The position numbers and the translations under genes are program-made. Below are positions 1-4,992 of a stretch of 6,458 bases of DNA, piece by piece. The notes beneath the pieces were generated by a model. It was not told the origin of the DNA. It did no database searches and saw nothing but the letters and a program-made list of their open reading frames with translations. The stretch comes from Methanocalculus sp. (GTDB lineage Archaea > Halobacteriota > Methanomicrobia > Methanomicrobiales > Methanocorpusculaceae), in the NCBI RefSeq assembly GCF_029762515.1, contig NZ_JARVGN010000088.1, positions 1 through 6,458 on the forward strand, in the 5' to 3' direction. The first letter of the stretch is position 1. The number at the start of each line of letters is the position of its first letter.

Positions 1-780
1 GTGGGATCGTGCAACAACAGCGGCACTGTCATCTGTCACCCCCCGCATCACCTCGGCATAGGATGCGGCGGCGGCGGCGTAGTCGCCGTTTGATTCCTCG
101 ATCCGTGCCCGAGCATACCAGGTGCCGGGATCTTCGGCATTGAGTGCAAGGGCTTCCCGGTATGCGGCAAGTGCCCCTTTCATATCCCCGGTTCCTTCAA
201 GGGCACGGCCTTTTGTGGCATGCATCACTGCCGGCTTGTACCCGACAGAGAGTGCTGATCCGATGGCGGCAAGGGATTCTGTGAACCTGCCAAGACGCAT
301 CAGGAGGTTGATTCGCCATGCAATGATCTTTCCATCTTCCGGGGTTTGGGCAAGGATCTCGTTGAGTACCTGCTCCCCCTCCTCATACCGGCCAAGCGCT
401 TCAAGCCACTCGGCTTTCCAGAGAAGGATATCCCGGCGTTTCAGATCAGATGCGGGGAGGCGGTCAAGGCTTGCGACAGCCTCTGTAAACTTTCCGCACC
501 GGGCATAGAGACCTGCCATTGCAATCCAGACGGCAGGGTCATTGGGAGAGAGTTCTGTTGCCTTTGAGAACGCTTCCAGTGCCTGGGTGGTATTCCCGAG
601 ATACCGCTCCCCGGATCCGATCAGGTACCAGGCCTGGGCATTCCCCGGTTCGATATCGACCGCCCGCCTGCATTGCCGTACTGCATCCTCGACCTTCCCC
701 TTCTCAAAGAGCGCCTCGGCCTTCTGGATGTATGGAGCGGCAGACTCACTTTTCCCAAGAATATTTCCAAAGAGATCCAT
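1..780 (-). CDS. Tetratricopeptide repeat (TPR) protein, C-terminus cut by window edge
   Basis: The minus strand is open for 260 codons from the ATG at 780 to the window edge with no stop, so the gene is partial at its 3' end. After a short N-terminal stretch (MDLFGNILGKSES) the protein is almost entirely TPR units of about 34 residues. I count seven, starting roughly at residues 17, 50, 83, 117, 152, 185 and 219, with the usual alternation of W/Y-x-x-G or A and AL-x-x-Y/F-x-x-A positions, for example GNTTQALEAFSKATELSPND and GDMKGALAAYREALALNAED. There is no signal peptide or membrane segment, so it is probably a cytoplasmic protein-protein interaction scaffold; its partner is unknown. The start is the only good ATG: an in-frame TGA lies about 65 nt upstream, and only a weak purine stretch precedes it. 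Alanine and glycine codons dominate the last visible repeat. The fold is secure, the specific role is not. Confidence 0.9.
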   Translation of the reverse strand, partial: MDLFGNILGKSESAAPYIQKAEALFEKGKVEDAVRQCRRAVDIEPGNAQAWYLIGSGERYLGNTTQALEAFSKATELSPNDPAVWIAMAGLYARCGKFTEAVASLDRLPASDLKRRDILLWKAEWLEALGRYEEGEQVLNEILAQTPEDGKIIAWRINLLMRLGRFTESLAAIGSALSVGYKPAVMHATKGRALEGTGDMKGALAAYREALALNAEDPGTWYARARIEESNGDYAAAAASYAEVMRGVTDDSAAVVARSH

Positions 781-927
781 CGTTATCCACTCTATCAATA
801 GAGGTTGCTCTTCAAGAAGAAGGGTGTTGTGATCGATAGATCAGTGAGGGGAGGATGAATTATAGAGAAAGGGGCGGAACACTCCTGAAGTACAGGGGAT
901 CCGGACAGAATTCCGGGGCGGGATAGG

Positions 928-936
928 CCATATAAA
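928..936 (-). promoter_or_regulatory. Candidate TATA box for the TPR gene
   Basis: Read on the minus strand this is TTTATATGG, the best archaeal TATA-like match in the 182-nt gap between the TPR gene and the PEGA gene. It would place a transcript start near 905 and leave a leader of about 125 nt. That leader would carry a small hairpin, CCGGA/TCCGG with a 6-nt loop, at 901-916. A second, weaker AT-rich candidate (TCTCTATAATTC, 857-868) would give a leader of about 60 nt. I see no small gene in 781-962. Confidence 0.4.
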
Positions 937-947
937 GGGGAATGGTT

Positions 948-952
948 AAAAA
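948..952 (-). terminator. Oligo-T terminator after the PEGA gene
   Basis: Just past the stop codon at 963 the minus strand reads CCAAAATTTTTAACC. A T-run without a strong hairpin is the usual archaeal intrinsic termination signal. It would end the lipoprotein-PEGA transcript before the TPR gene promoter. Short, and therefore only moderately certain. Confidence 0.4.
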
Positions 953-962
953 TTTTGGAGAT

Positions 963-2174
963 TTACCATCTCCGGACTGCGAGCAGGGCAACCAGCAGGG
1001 CCGCAAAGACGGCAAAGACCGGGAAGGGTGTTGGAGTTGGCTGTGGCAGGGGGCTGAGTGTCGGTGCGAGATCAAGTGTTTCGCCACTGGCAATTGATAC
1101 CGCACCGCTCCATGTGCCGTATCCCGCAAGTGAGATGGTGACCTGTTGGGGGCCTGCTGCGAGATCGGGAATGGTGACCGGGGTGATGCCATAGTACCTG
1201 TCACCGACGTTTACATTCGCCCCGGTAGGGATGGAGGTGACCCGGAGTGAGCCGGTTTCCGCCGGGAGAGGTGTTGGAACAGGAGTTGCCGGTGCTCCCG
1301 GGGAGACGAGATCGGCAACGAGCATCTCGGTCTTGCCGGGATAGACGGTGACGGACCGCTTCCAGTTATTATATGCAGGCGGCCTCAGCTCAACGATCTG
1401 GAGGCCCGCGGTGAGCCCTGTCACAGTGCCGGGGGTATTGGTTCCGGTATTTGCCCCGTTGATGATGATCGGGTACCCGGAGGGGGAGGAGGTGACAGAG
1501 ATGGATCCGGTCTTTGGGAGAGAGCGGGGGTTTGCATTGATGATTGCGGTTGCACCTTCCGAGACCGCCACCCGCTCGGACCACGAATAGTATGAGCCGG
1601 ATTTAAGTTCGAGCACCCGGACGCCGGTCGCAACGCCGGTGAGTACCGAAGGCGTCGCACCCATCGGGATCCCATCCAGCAGGATGGTCAGGCCGGGATG
1701 GGCCCTGATGTCGATTGATCCCATCTTCGTCGATGCCGTTGGTTGTACCGCCGGGATCGAGAGTGTCACAGTGATCGTGTCATAGGCGCACCCGGCACAT
1801 TTCGCCAGCGCACCGGCATGCTGCGGGGTGTCCGAGGCATAGACCGTATAGGTTCCGGCAGAGAGCCCGGATTTCCCGCTGATCGCTTGTGTAAACCAGG
1901 TATATTCCCACCTGCCTTCCGGCGTCACATAGGCCTTCACCATGTTCCCGGTCTCAGCAAGCGCCTGCCTGTCATTGAGCGAGACGCCATTTGGATTCAT
2001 TCCGGGGCCGGTCATGAAGAGGTAGAGAACAGAGGTATGTTCTGCTGTGCCGGTGAGGGTGATTGGATCTCCAAGGGTGAGATCAACTGATGACGGGGTC
2101 GAAAACGATACCGCGGCTGATGCCGGAAGGGCGAGGAGTGCAAGCCCGAGCAGAAGATAGATGATCCTGTTCAT
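963..2174 (-). CDS. Secreted, membrane-anchored surface protein with three PEGA domains
   Basis: The protein has 403 residues. Residues 1-20 are a Sec signal peptide with probable cleavage after ASA (PASA|AVSF). Residues 21-140 form a beta-rich, Ig-like domain with a CAGC pair at 126-129 (CxxC, possibly a disulfide or metal site). Three PEGA-type beta domains follow at about 152-215, 223-289 and 308-373, each starting GSI/GSL, with the pattern I/V-x-V/I-x-G-x-x-x-G-x-T-P, a GLxAG or LAAG turn and a G/AY-x-x-W strand. Pro/Thr-rich linkers sit at 291-306 and 374-384. Residues 384-400 are hydrophobic and end in RRW, a C-terminal anchor after a short PTPTP stalk. This resembles archaeosortase-type C-termini, but I see no PGF or PEF motif. 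It should be displayed on the outer face of the membrane or in the S-layer. The ATG has a GGTG Shine-Dalgarno at 2183-2186, lying in the last codons of the upstream lipoprotein gene, so the two genes are one operon. Ligand unknown. Confidence 0.88.
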   Translation of the reverse strand: MNRIIYLLLGLALLALPASAAVSFSTPSSVDLTLGDPITLTGTAEHTSVLYLFMTGPGMNPNGVSLNDRQALAETGNMVKAYVTPEGRWEYTWFTQAISGKSGLSAGTYTVYASDTPQHAGALAKCAGCAYDTITVTLSIPAVQPTASTKMGSIDIRAHPGLTILLDGIPMGATPSVLTGVATGVRVLELKSGSYYSWSERVAVSEGATAIINANPRSLPKTGSISVTSSPSGYPIIINGANTGTNTPGTVTGLTAGLQIVELRPPAYNNWKRSVTVYPGKTEMLVADLVSPGAPATPVPTPLPAETGSLRVTSIPTGANVNVGDRYYGITPVTIPDLAAGPQQVTISLAGYGTWSGAVSIASGETLDLAPTLSPLPQPTPTPFPVFAVFAALLVALLAVRRW

Positions 2175-2179
2175 GTTGT

Positions 2180-2695
2180 TTACACCGGCCTGATATCGAT
2201 GATAACGCCATAGGCATATGGCTTGCCTGGATAGAAGAGCCCGGCAGGGGAGCCCCGCTCCGGCACCTGTTCGGTGTGTGTGAGGATATTCTGTGAATAG
2301 AGATGTACAGAACGGGTTTTATACGGCATACCGGAGTACCTGACCTCGGATGCGGTTTTTGGCGCATATCCTGATTCAAACTGGTCGGTATTGTATGCGA
2401 AGAAGGTGAGCATCAGGGGATAGCCCGCGGTTGGGATTTGAGCCTGCCGTCCCCGTGCATTCATCTCAAAGCTGAGATAGAGGGCATTGTCCTGTGTCAG
2501 GGGAGATGCCGAGAGCGTGACTGGTGTTCCTGCCAGTTCAGGGGGAAGTACGATGATGGGCGATTCAACCGGGGCTACCGGCACCGGAGTCGGGTTTTGT
2601 GTGGGAATCGCAGGGGGTGCCTCTGCTTCTGATGTGCAGCCGGAGAAGAACGGCAGCAGGAGGCAGAGGAGAAGGAGGATGGCGATACGTTTCAT
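2180..2695 (-). CDS. Small secreted lipoprotein, function unknown
   Basis: The protein has 171 residues. It begins MKRIAILLLLCLLLPFFSGC: a basic start, a hydrophobic core, then a lipobox-like FSGC with Cys20 as the likely lipid-modified residue, so it is probably anchored outside the membrane. Residues 27-52 are a Pro-rich flexible linker. Residues 55-171 form one compact beta-rich domain with aromatic-rich strands (YPLMLTFFAYNTDQF, YAYGVIIDIRP). I recognise no family in this domain. It is the first gene of a two-gene operon: its stop codon lies 5 nt before the PEGA gene, whose ribosome binding site overlaps its end. No Shine-Dalgarno precedes its own ATG, while a TATA-like box sits about 27 nt upstream, which fits leaderless transcription. 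The shared operon suggests it works with the PEGA protein at the cell surface; that is inference. Confidence 0.85.
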   Translation of the reverse strand: MKRIAILLLLCLLLPFFSGCTSEAEAPPAIPTQNPTPVPVAPVESPIIVLPPELAGTPVTLSASPLTQDNALYLSFEMNARGRQAQIPTAGYPLMLTFFAYNTDQFESGYAPKTASEVRYSGMPYKTRSVHLYSQNILTHTEQVPERGSPAGLFYPGKPYAYGVIIDIRPV

Positions 2696-2717
2696 GATAG
2701 ATGGATGATCGCATGGG

Positions 2718-2726
2718 AATAAAAAA
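2718..2726 (-). promoter_or_regulatory. Candidate TATA box of the lipoprotein-PEGA operon
   Basis: The minus strand reads TTTTTTATT here. Its centre is about 27 nt from the A of the ATG at 2695, which puts the transcript start at or within a few bases of the start codon. The lack of a Shine-Dalgarno in front of that ATG agrees with a leaderless message. The box lies inside the upstream, probably untranslated part of the longest nifB reading frame. Confidence 0.5.
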
Positions 2727-2736
2727 TGATATCATG

Positions 2737-2756
2737 CCGGATCTGGTACAGTCCGG
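2737..2756. promoter_or_regulatory. Interrupted dyad between two divergent promoters, candidate operator
   Basis: CCGGA at 2737-2741 and TCCGG at 2752-2756 are inverted copies. An inner CTG-GTA-CAG extends the symmetry with one unpaired T. The centre (about 2747) is almost midway between the two divergent TATA candidates, where a shared regulator could bind. A perfect TGATATCA palindrome (2727-2734) abuts the left TATA box. The dyad does not match the GGAA-N6-TTCC operator known for NrpR nitrogen control in Methanococcus. TCCGG is common in this DNA, so chance is possible. Confidence 0.3.
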
Positions 2757-2772
2757 GATGCAGAAAGGACAG

Positions 2773-2780
2773 TATTTATT
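2773..2780 (+). promoter_or_regulatory. Candidate TATA box of nifB
   Basis: TATTTATT is preceded by a purine-rich AAAGGA that could serve as the TFB recognition element. Its centre is about 29 nt before the ATG at 2806, giving a start site near 2801-2804 and an almost leaderless nifB message. No Shine-Dalgarno precedes that ATG. This box would lie inside the coding sequence if nifB began at 2701. Confidence 0.5.
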
Positions 2781-2805
2781 GCCTATTCGTCCATTAGTAG
2801 ATCAT

Positions 2806-3720
2806 ATGACGGATGAGGGTTACCCGACAGCGAACGTGCAGGGGAAGGAGATCCCCTACGATCCCGAGACGCTCCGGCGGATTAAGGAGCATCCCTGCTT
2901 TTCAGAGAAGGCATGCCATGCATTCGGCAGGGCCCATCTTGCGGTTGCGCCGAAATGCAATATCCAGTGCAATTACTGTGTCAGGGATTTTGACTGCGTG
3001 AATGAGTCGCGTCCCGGCGTGACGAGCGAGGTGCTCAGCCCCGGGGACGGGGTTGCCCGTGTCAGGGAAGTGATGGAGAAGTTCCCGTACGTGAAGGTGA
3101 TCGGGATCGCAGGCCCCGGTGAGCCGCTTGCAAACCCGGAGACGCTGGAGACGATCAGGCTTGTGCATGAGGAGTTTCCCCATCTCATCCTCTGCCTGAG
3201 CACAAACGGCCTGATGCTCCCCGAGAATGTCGATGAGCTGGTGAAGTACGATGTCTACAACCTGACGGTGACCTTAAATGCAATAGACCCTGAGATCGGG
3301 GCGAAGATCTACTCGCATGTCACCTACAAGGGGAAGAAGTACGAAGGGGTGGAGGGCGCAAAGATCCTCCTCGAACAGCAGCTGAAAGGGATTCAGATGG
3401 CTGTCGAGCGGAAGATGATCGTGAAGATCAACACGGTCTACATCCCCGGCGTGAATGACGAGCATATCCCCGAGATTGCAAAGAAGGTCGGCGCAATGGG
3501 CGTCTATAACTTCAATATCATCCCCCTCATCCCGCAGTACAAGTTCGAGGGTATCACCCCGCCGACACCGGCAATGAAGCGGGAGATGCATGACCGCTGC
3601 GAACCATATGTAAAGCAGATGAAGCACTGCCAGCGATGCCGGGCAGATGCGGTCGGCATCCTCGGAAAGGATGTGCAGTCCTGCCTTTCACACGGATCTG
3701 GCGAGAAGAAAAACGAGTAA
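2806..3720 (+). CDS. nifB: NifB, radical SAM FeMo-cofactor (NifB-co) biosynthesis protein
   Basis: NifB fuses two [4Fe-4S] clusters with a SAM-derived carbide and sulfur into NifB-co, the 8Fe precursor of nitrogenase cofactor; it acts in the cytoplasm. With the start at 2806 the protein has 304 residues, the length of archaeal stand-alone NifB without the NifX-like domain. Visible motifs: HPC at 29-31; the radical SAM CNIQCNYC (C51, C55, C58); DCVNESRPG at 63-71 with C64; AGPGEP at 102-107; LCLSTNG with C130; NTVYIPGVN at 209-217; NIIPLIP at 237-243; CQRCRADAVG with C275 and C278. These cover the radical SAM and the two substrate-cluster ligand sites of the family. The AGPGEP has Glu where many family members have Asp, a mild change. 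The frame is open to an ATG at 2701, but that would leave 5 nt to the divergent gene and place both promoters inside coding DNA, so I prefer 2806. No nifHDK is visible, and nifB also occurs in methanogens apart from nif clusters. Confidence 0.93.
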   Translation: MTDEGYPTANVQGKEIPYDPETLRRIKEHPCFSEKACHAFGRAHLAVAPKCNIQCNYCVRDFDCVNESRPGVTSEVLSPGDGVARVREVMEKFPYVKVIGIAGPGEPLANPETLETIRLVHEEFPHLILCLSTNGLMLPENVDELVKYDVYNLTVTLNAIDPEIGAKIYSHVTYKGKKYEGVEGAKILLEQQLKGIQMAVERKMIVKINTVYIPGVNDEHIPEIAKKVGAMGVYNFNIIPLIPQYKFEGITPPTPAMKREMHDRCEPYVKQMKHCQRCRADAVGILGKDVQSCLSHGSGEKKNE

Positions 3721-3746
3721 ATACACAATAGTTCAGGCAAGAGGCA

Positions 3747-3923
3747 ATGAGCAGGATCGTGCTTGTTGATGAGGAGACCGGACAGCGGGTCCGCCACCCG
3801 CTCCGGACCCTGAAAGAGGCGGATCAGCACCGCGAATGGTACGAGCGGACGACCGGCAGGAAGTTCCGTGTCGTGAAGGTCTTCAGATCTGGGATCGGGG
3901 CGGAGAGGATAGATAAGAGATAA
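3747..3923 (+). CDS. Small basic protein of unknown function, downstream of nifB
   Basis: A 58-codon frame starts at ATG 3747, 26 nt after the nifB stop, and ends in TAA at 3921-3923. The product begins MSRIVLVDEETGQRVRHP, continues with a helix-like charged centre (LRTLKEADQHREWYERTTGR) and ends with a beta-like strand KFRVVKVF and a basic tail. The layout strand-turn-helix-strand looks like a genuine small folded domain, and codon use (GTC, CGG, GAG, ATC) matches nifB. The short spacing and shared strand suggest co-transcription with nifB. There is no membrane segment, signal peptide or cysteine. The purine stretch AAGAGG just upstream could be a weak ribosome binding site. I do not recognise the family, and the link to nifB function is inference from position only. 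Confidence 0.65.
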   Translation: MSRIVLVDEETGQRVRHPLRTLKEADQHREWYERTTGRKFRVVKVFRSGIGAERIDKR

Positions 3924-3943
3924 TCCGCAGAAAGAGATGATGG

Positions 3944-3979
3944 GGAGATAGGCTTTCTTCTTTTCCCTTTGGGATCTCC
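3944..3979 (+). terminator. Candidate terminator of the nifB unit
   Basis: GGAGAT (3944-3949) and ATCTCC (3974-3979) are inverted and flank a pyrimidine tract, CTTTCTTCTTTTCCCTTT, at 3953-3970. The T-rich tract on the plus strand after the small gene fits archaeal termination. The hairpin has only 6-7 pairs and a 24-nt loop, so the tract is the stronger signal. It separates the nifB unit from the convergent toxin gene. Confidence 0.4.
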
Positions 3980-3984
3980 TCCTT

Positions 3985-4260
3985 TCAGTACTTCATTCCA
4001 TCCTTCTTCTTCCGGATGGATATCACTTCGATCACCAGCCGGTTATGCAGAAGAAAGAAGATGACACGGTAGTTGCCGGATCGCATCCGGTAACGCGGAA
4101 GATCGGCTGAGGAATCCACGATCTTCCGGACATCATACCGGTGATAATCAAGGTCATAGGCAAAACCTTCCAGATCGTCAAGGACGGCGGAGATCTGCTG
4201 TTTTGGAATCCATGAGATCTGCCGCTCCACGCGGGCCGGGATCAGGATCTGGTATTTCAT
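3985..4260 (-). CDS. RelE/ParE-superfamily toxin of a type II toxin-antitoxin module
   Basis: The protein has 91 residues, the usual size for this fold. It shows the family pattern: an N-terminal strand (MKYQILIPARVERQI), two helices (residues about 10-35), a core block with RYRMRSGNYRVIFFLLHNRLVIEVISI at about 55-81, and a basic C-terminus RKKKDGMKY ending in Tyr, as in RelE-type mRNA interferases. The arginines of RYRMRSGNYR and the final basic/Tyr tail are the likely catalytic or RNA-contact residues. RelE members cleave mRNA in the ribosome A site, while ParE members act on gyrase; the RxRxGxYRVIF block fits RelE somewhat better, but I cannot decide. The ATG at 4260 has a GAGGA Shine-Dalgarno (4267-4271) with 6-nt spacing, and an in-frame TGA lies just upstream (4270-4272), which fixes the start. 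It follows the antitoxin gene on the same strand after 87 nt. Confidence 0.82.
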   Translation of the reverse strand: MKYQILIPARVERQISWIPKQQISAVLDDLEGFAYDLDYHRYDVRKIVDSSADLPRYRMRSGNYRVIFFLLHNRLVIEVISIRKKKDGMKY

Positions 4261-4292
4261 CCGGCTTCCTCAGTATATGATAGGGGATTCTC

Positions 4293-4314
4293 GTTCCGGA
4301 TGGTGATACGGAAT
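4293..4314 (-). promoter_or_regulatory. Short hairpin in the antitoxin-toxin gap
   Basis: TTCCG (4294-4298) and CGGAA (4309-4313) pair across a 10-nt loop, with one flanking G-T pair. A second weak pair, GGAAT (4316-4320) with ATTCC (4333-4337), lies next to it. In the antitoxin-toxin transcript these could lower read-through or toxin translation. The stems are short and could be chance. Confidence 0.25.
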
Positions 4315-4347
4315 AGGAATTCAGATCCGAAGATTCCAATCACAGGC

Positions 4348-4620
4348 TCAGATCCCAAGCTCCTTCCGGACAGCCGCAAGCGTCTTCACCCTGCCAGCCT
4401 CGATATCGGCAAGGCTCGCCCGTATATCCTCGATATCCTCGTCCGAAAGCGGCTCGTCATCATATGCCATGGATGCCAGCCGGGAGATGAGAGTGTCATA
4501 GCTCTCTTTTGGATGATGCTTCAGCGAATCCAGGATCTCCTTTGTCTCTCGGGAGATACGGATGGTGGTTGTGGAGGATGCAGCAGGAGCGGGGGATTGA
4601 GAGGAGACGGAGGGGGGCAT
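4348..4620 (-). CDS. Antitoxin partner of the RelE-like toxin
   Basis: The protein has 90 residues. An 18-residue Ser/Pro/Ala-rich, probably disordered head is followed by TTIRISRETKEILDSLKHH (about 18-36), a strand-helix that resembles the ribbon-helix-helix type N-terminus of archaeal antitoxins, then PKESYDTLISRL, which suits the second helix. The acidic C-terminal part (DDEPLSDEDIEDIRASLADI) and the closing EAGRVKTLAAVRKELG match the toxin-wrapping tails of RelB-like antitoxins. It probably dimerises, binds its own promoter and neutralises the toxin encoded next. No in-frame ATG, GTG or TTG occurs after 4620 within the head, so the long head appears to be translated. A TATA-like box about 25 nt upstream and a perfect palindrome between box and start support autoregulation. 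Exact family assignment is inferred by pattern, not by search. Confidence 0.78.
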   Translation of the reverse strand: MPPSVSSQSPAPAASSTTTIRISRETKEILDSLKHHPKESYDTLISRLASMAYDDEPLSDEDIEDIRASLADIEAGRVKTLAAVRKELGI

Positions 4621-4625
4621 ATACC

Positions 4626-4637
4626 TATGTATACATA
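4626..4637. promoter_or_regulatory. Perfect 12-bp palindrome, candidate autoregulatory operator
   Basis: TATGTATACATA is a perfect palindrome centred about 11 nt upstream of the antitoxin start codon. Nearby extra TACAT steps (4637-4645) extend the pattern. Its place between the TATA candidate and the ATG is where a ribbon-helix-helix antitoxin would block initiation. The sequence is simple and AT-rich, so function is inferred. Confidence 0.45.
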
Positions 4638-4640
4638 CAT

Positions 4641-4649
4641 CTACATAAG
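4641..4649 (-). promoter_or_regulatory. Candidate TATA box of the toxin-antitoxin operon
   Basis: The minus strand reads CTTATGTAG, centred about 25 nt from the antitoxin ATG, which implies a leaderless or nearly leaderless message. The match to a TATA box is moderate; position is the main support. Confidence 0.35.
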
Positions 4650-4656
4650 ATGGTTT

Positions 4657-4720
4657 GCATCAGGATACAGTGGCACCGGGGTACAATAGCACAGGGGTTC
4701 AATAGCACCATGGTTCAATT
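4657..4720. repeat. Tandem 16-bp repeats, four units plus a decayed fifth
   Basis: Units begin at 4657, 4673, 4689 and 4705 with an exact 16-bp period. They read GCATCAGGATACAGTG, GCACCGGGGTACAATA, GCACAGGGGTTCAATA and GCACCATGGTTCAATT. Units 2 and 3 differ at only two positions; unit 1 is more diverged (11 of 16 match unit 2). A possible decayed fifth unit covers 4721-4736. The period is not a multiple of three and no gene crosses it, so the array is non-coding. It lies directly upstream of the toxin-antitoxin promoter. Confidence 0.7.
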
Positions 4721-4743
4721 GCCCGATGGCACCAAGGCAAGGC

Positions 4744-4846
4744 ATCGGGGATCAGTGGAGGGTGCAGGGGAGAGTGTGGGTACACCAGATGCAGGCCCCG
4801 GCATCAGAGCCATTGAACATCACCCAGCCGGGGCGATCACCCCGAT
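4744..4846. other. Non-coding stretch with nested inverted repeats
   Basis: ATCGGGG (4744-4750) pairs with CCCCGAT (4840-4846). GCCCCGGC (4795-4802) pairs with GCCGGGGC (4827-4834) over a 24-nt loop. CGGGG (4829-4833) also pairs with CCCCG (4840-4844), which excludes the other two. This could be a folded RNA or simply GC-rich dyads. No protein-coding frame is convincing between 4621 and 4892, and I see no clear box C/D or other known RNA signature. Confidence 0.35.
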
Positions 4847-4892
4847 AATCTTCCAATACTTTTTCTGGATGGACGGCACATTCTATTACGGC

Positions 4893-4977
4893 GCGAGGGT
4901 AGCCAAGCCCGGCCAACGGCGTCGGACTTAAGATCCGATCCCGCAGGGGTCCGCCGGTTCGAATCCGGCCTCTCGCA
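4893..4977 (+). tRNA. tRNA-Leu, anticodon UAA
   Basis: The full cloverleaf is present in 85 nt. Acceptor stem GCGAGGG (4893-4899) pairs with CTCTCGC (4970-4976), one pair being G-T. The D arm is GCC...GGC. Anticodon stem TCGGA/TCCGA encloses the loop CTTAAGA, giving anticodon TAA at 4929-4931. A 14-nt variable arm with a CCC/GGG stem marks a class II tRNA (Leu). The T arm is GCCGG-TTCGAAT-CCGGC. The discriminator base is A (4977), and CCA is not encoded. There is no intron. The upstream AT-rich stretch at 4853-4864 (CCAATACTTTTT) is only a weak promoter candidate. Confidence 0.96.
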
Positions 4978-4983
4978 TTTATG

Positions 4984-4992
4984 TTTTTATAC
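4984..4992 (+). promoter_or_regulatory. Candidate TATA box of the PAS signalling gene, overlapping tRNA 3' T-run
   Basis: TTTTTATAC starts 7 nt after the tRNA. It could both end tRNA transcription (T-run) and act as the TATA box for the gene at 5041, giving a start near 5017 and a leader of about 24 nt. A second T-run, CTTTTT, sits at 5010-5015. No strong Shine-Dalgarno precedes the ATG at 5041. Confidence 0.4.

Noticed and set aside
122..839. Several plus-strand frames opposite the TPR gene
   Set aside because: They are shadows of the minus-strand TPR coding sequence, rich in Arg/Ser/Pro with no domain pattern.
2701..2805. N-terminal extension of NifB from ATG 2701
   Set aside because: It would leave 5 nt to the divergent gene, contain both candidate TATA boxes, and the extension shows no NifB motif; HPC, the first family motif, is already 28 residues after the ATG at 2806.
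4271..4283. Independent TATA box for the toxin gene (ATCATATACTG on the minus strand)
   Set aside because: It is only about 12-23 nt from the toxin ATG, too close to give a start site at or before the start codon.
4657..4736. CRISPR array
   Set aside because: Units are contiguous 16-bp repeats with no spacers, unlike CRISPR repeats of about 24-37 bp separated by unique spacers.
4806..4832. Possible box C/D sRNA on the minus strand (GTGATGT and CTGATG boxes)
   Set aside because: The boxes are imperfect, D' and C' would overlap, and guide spacing does not fit.
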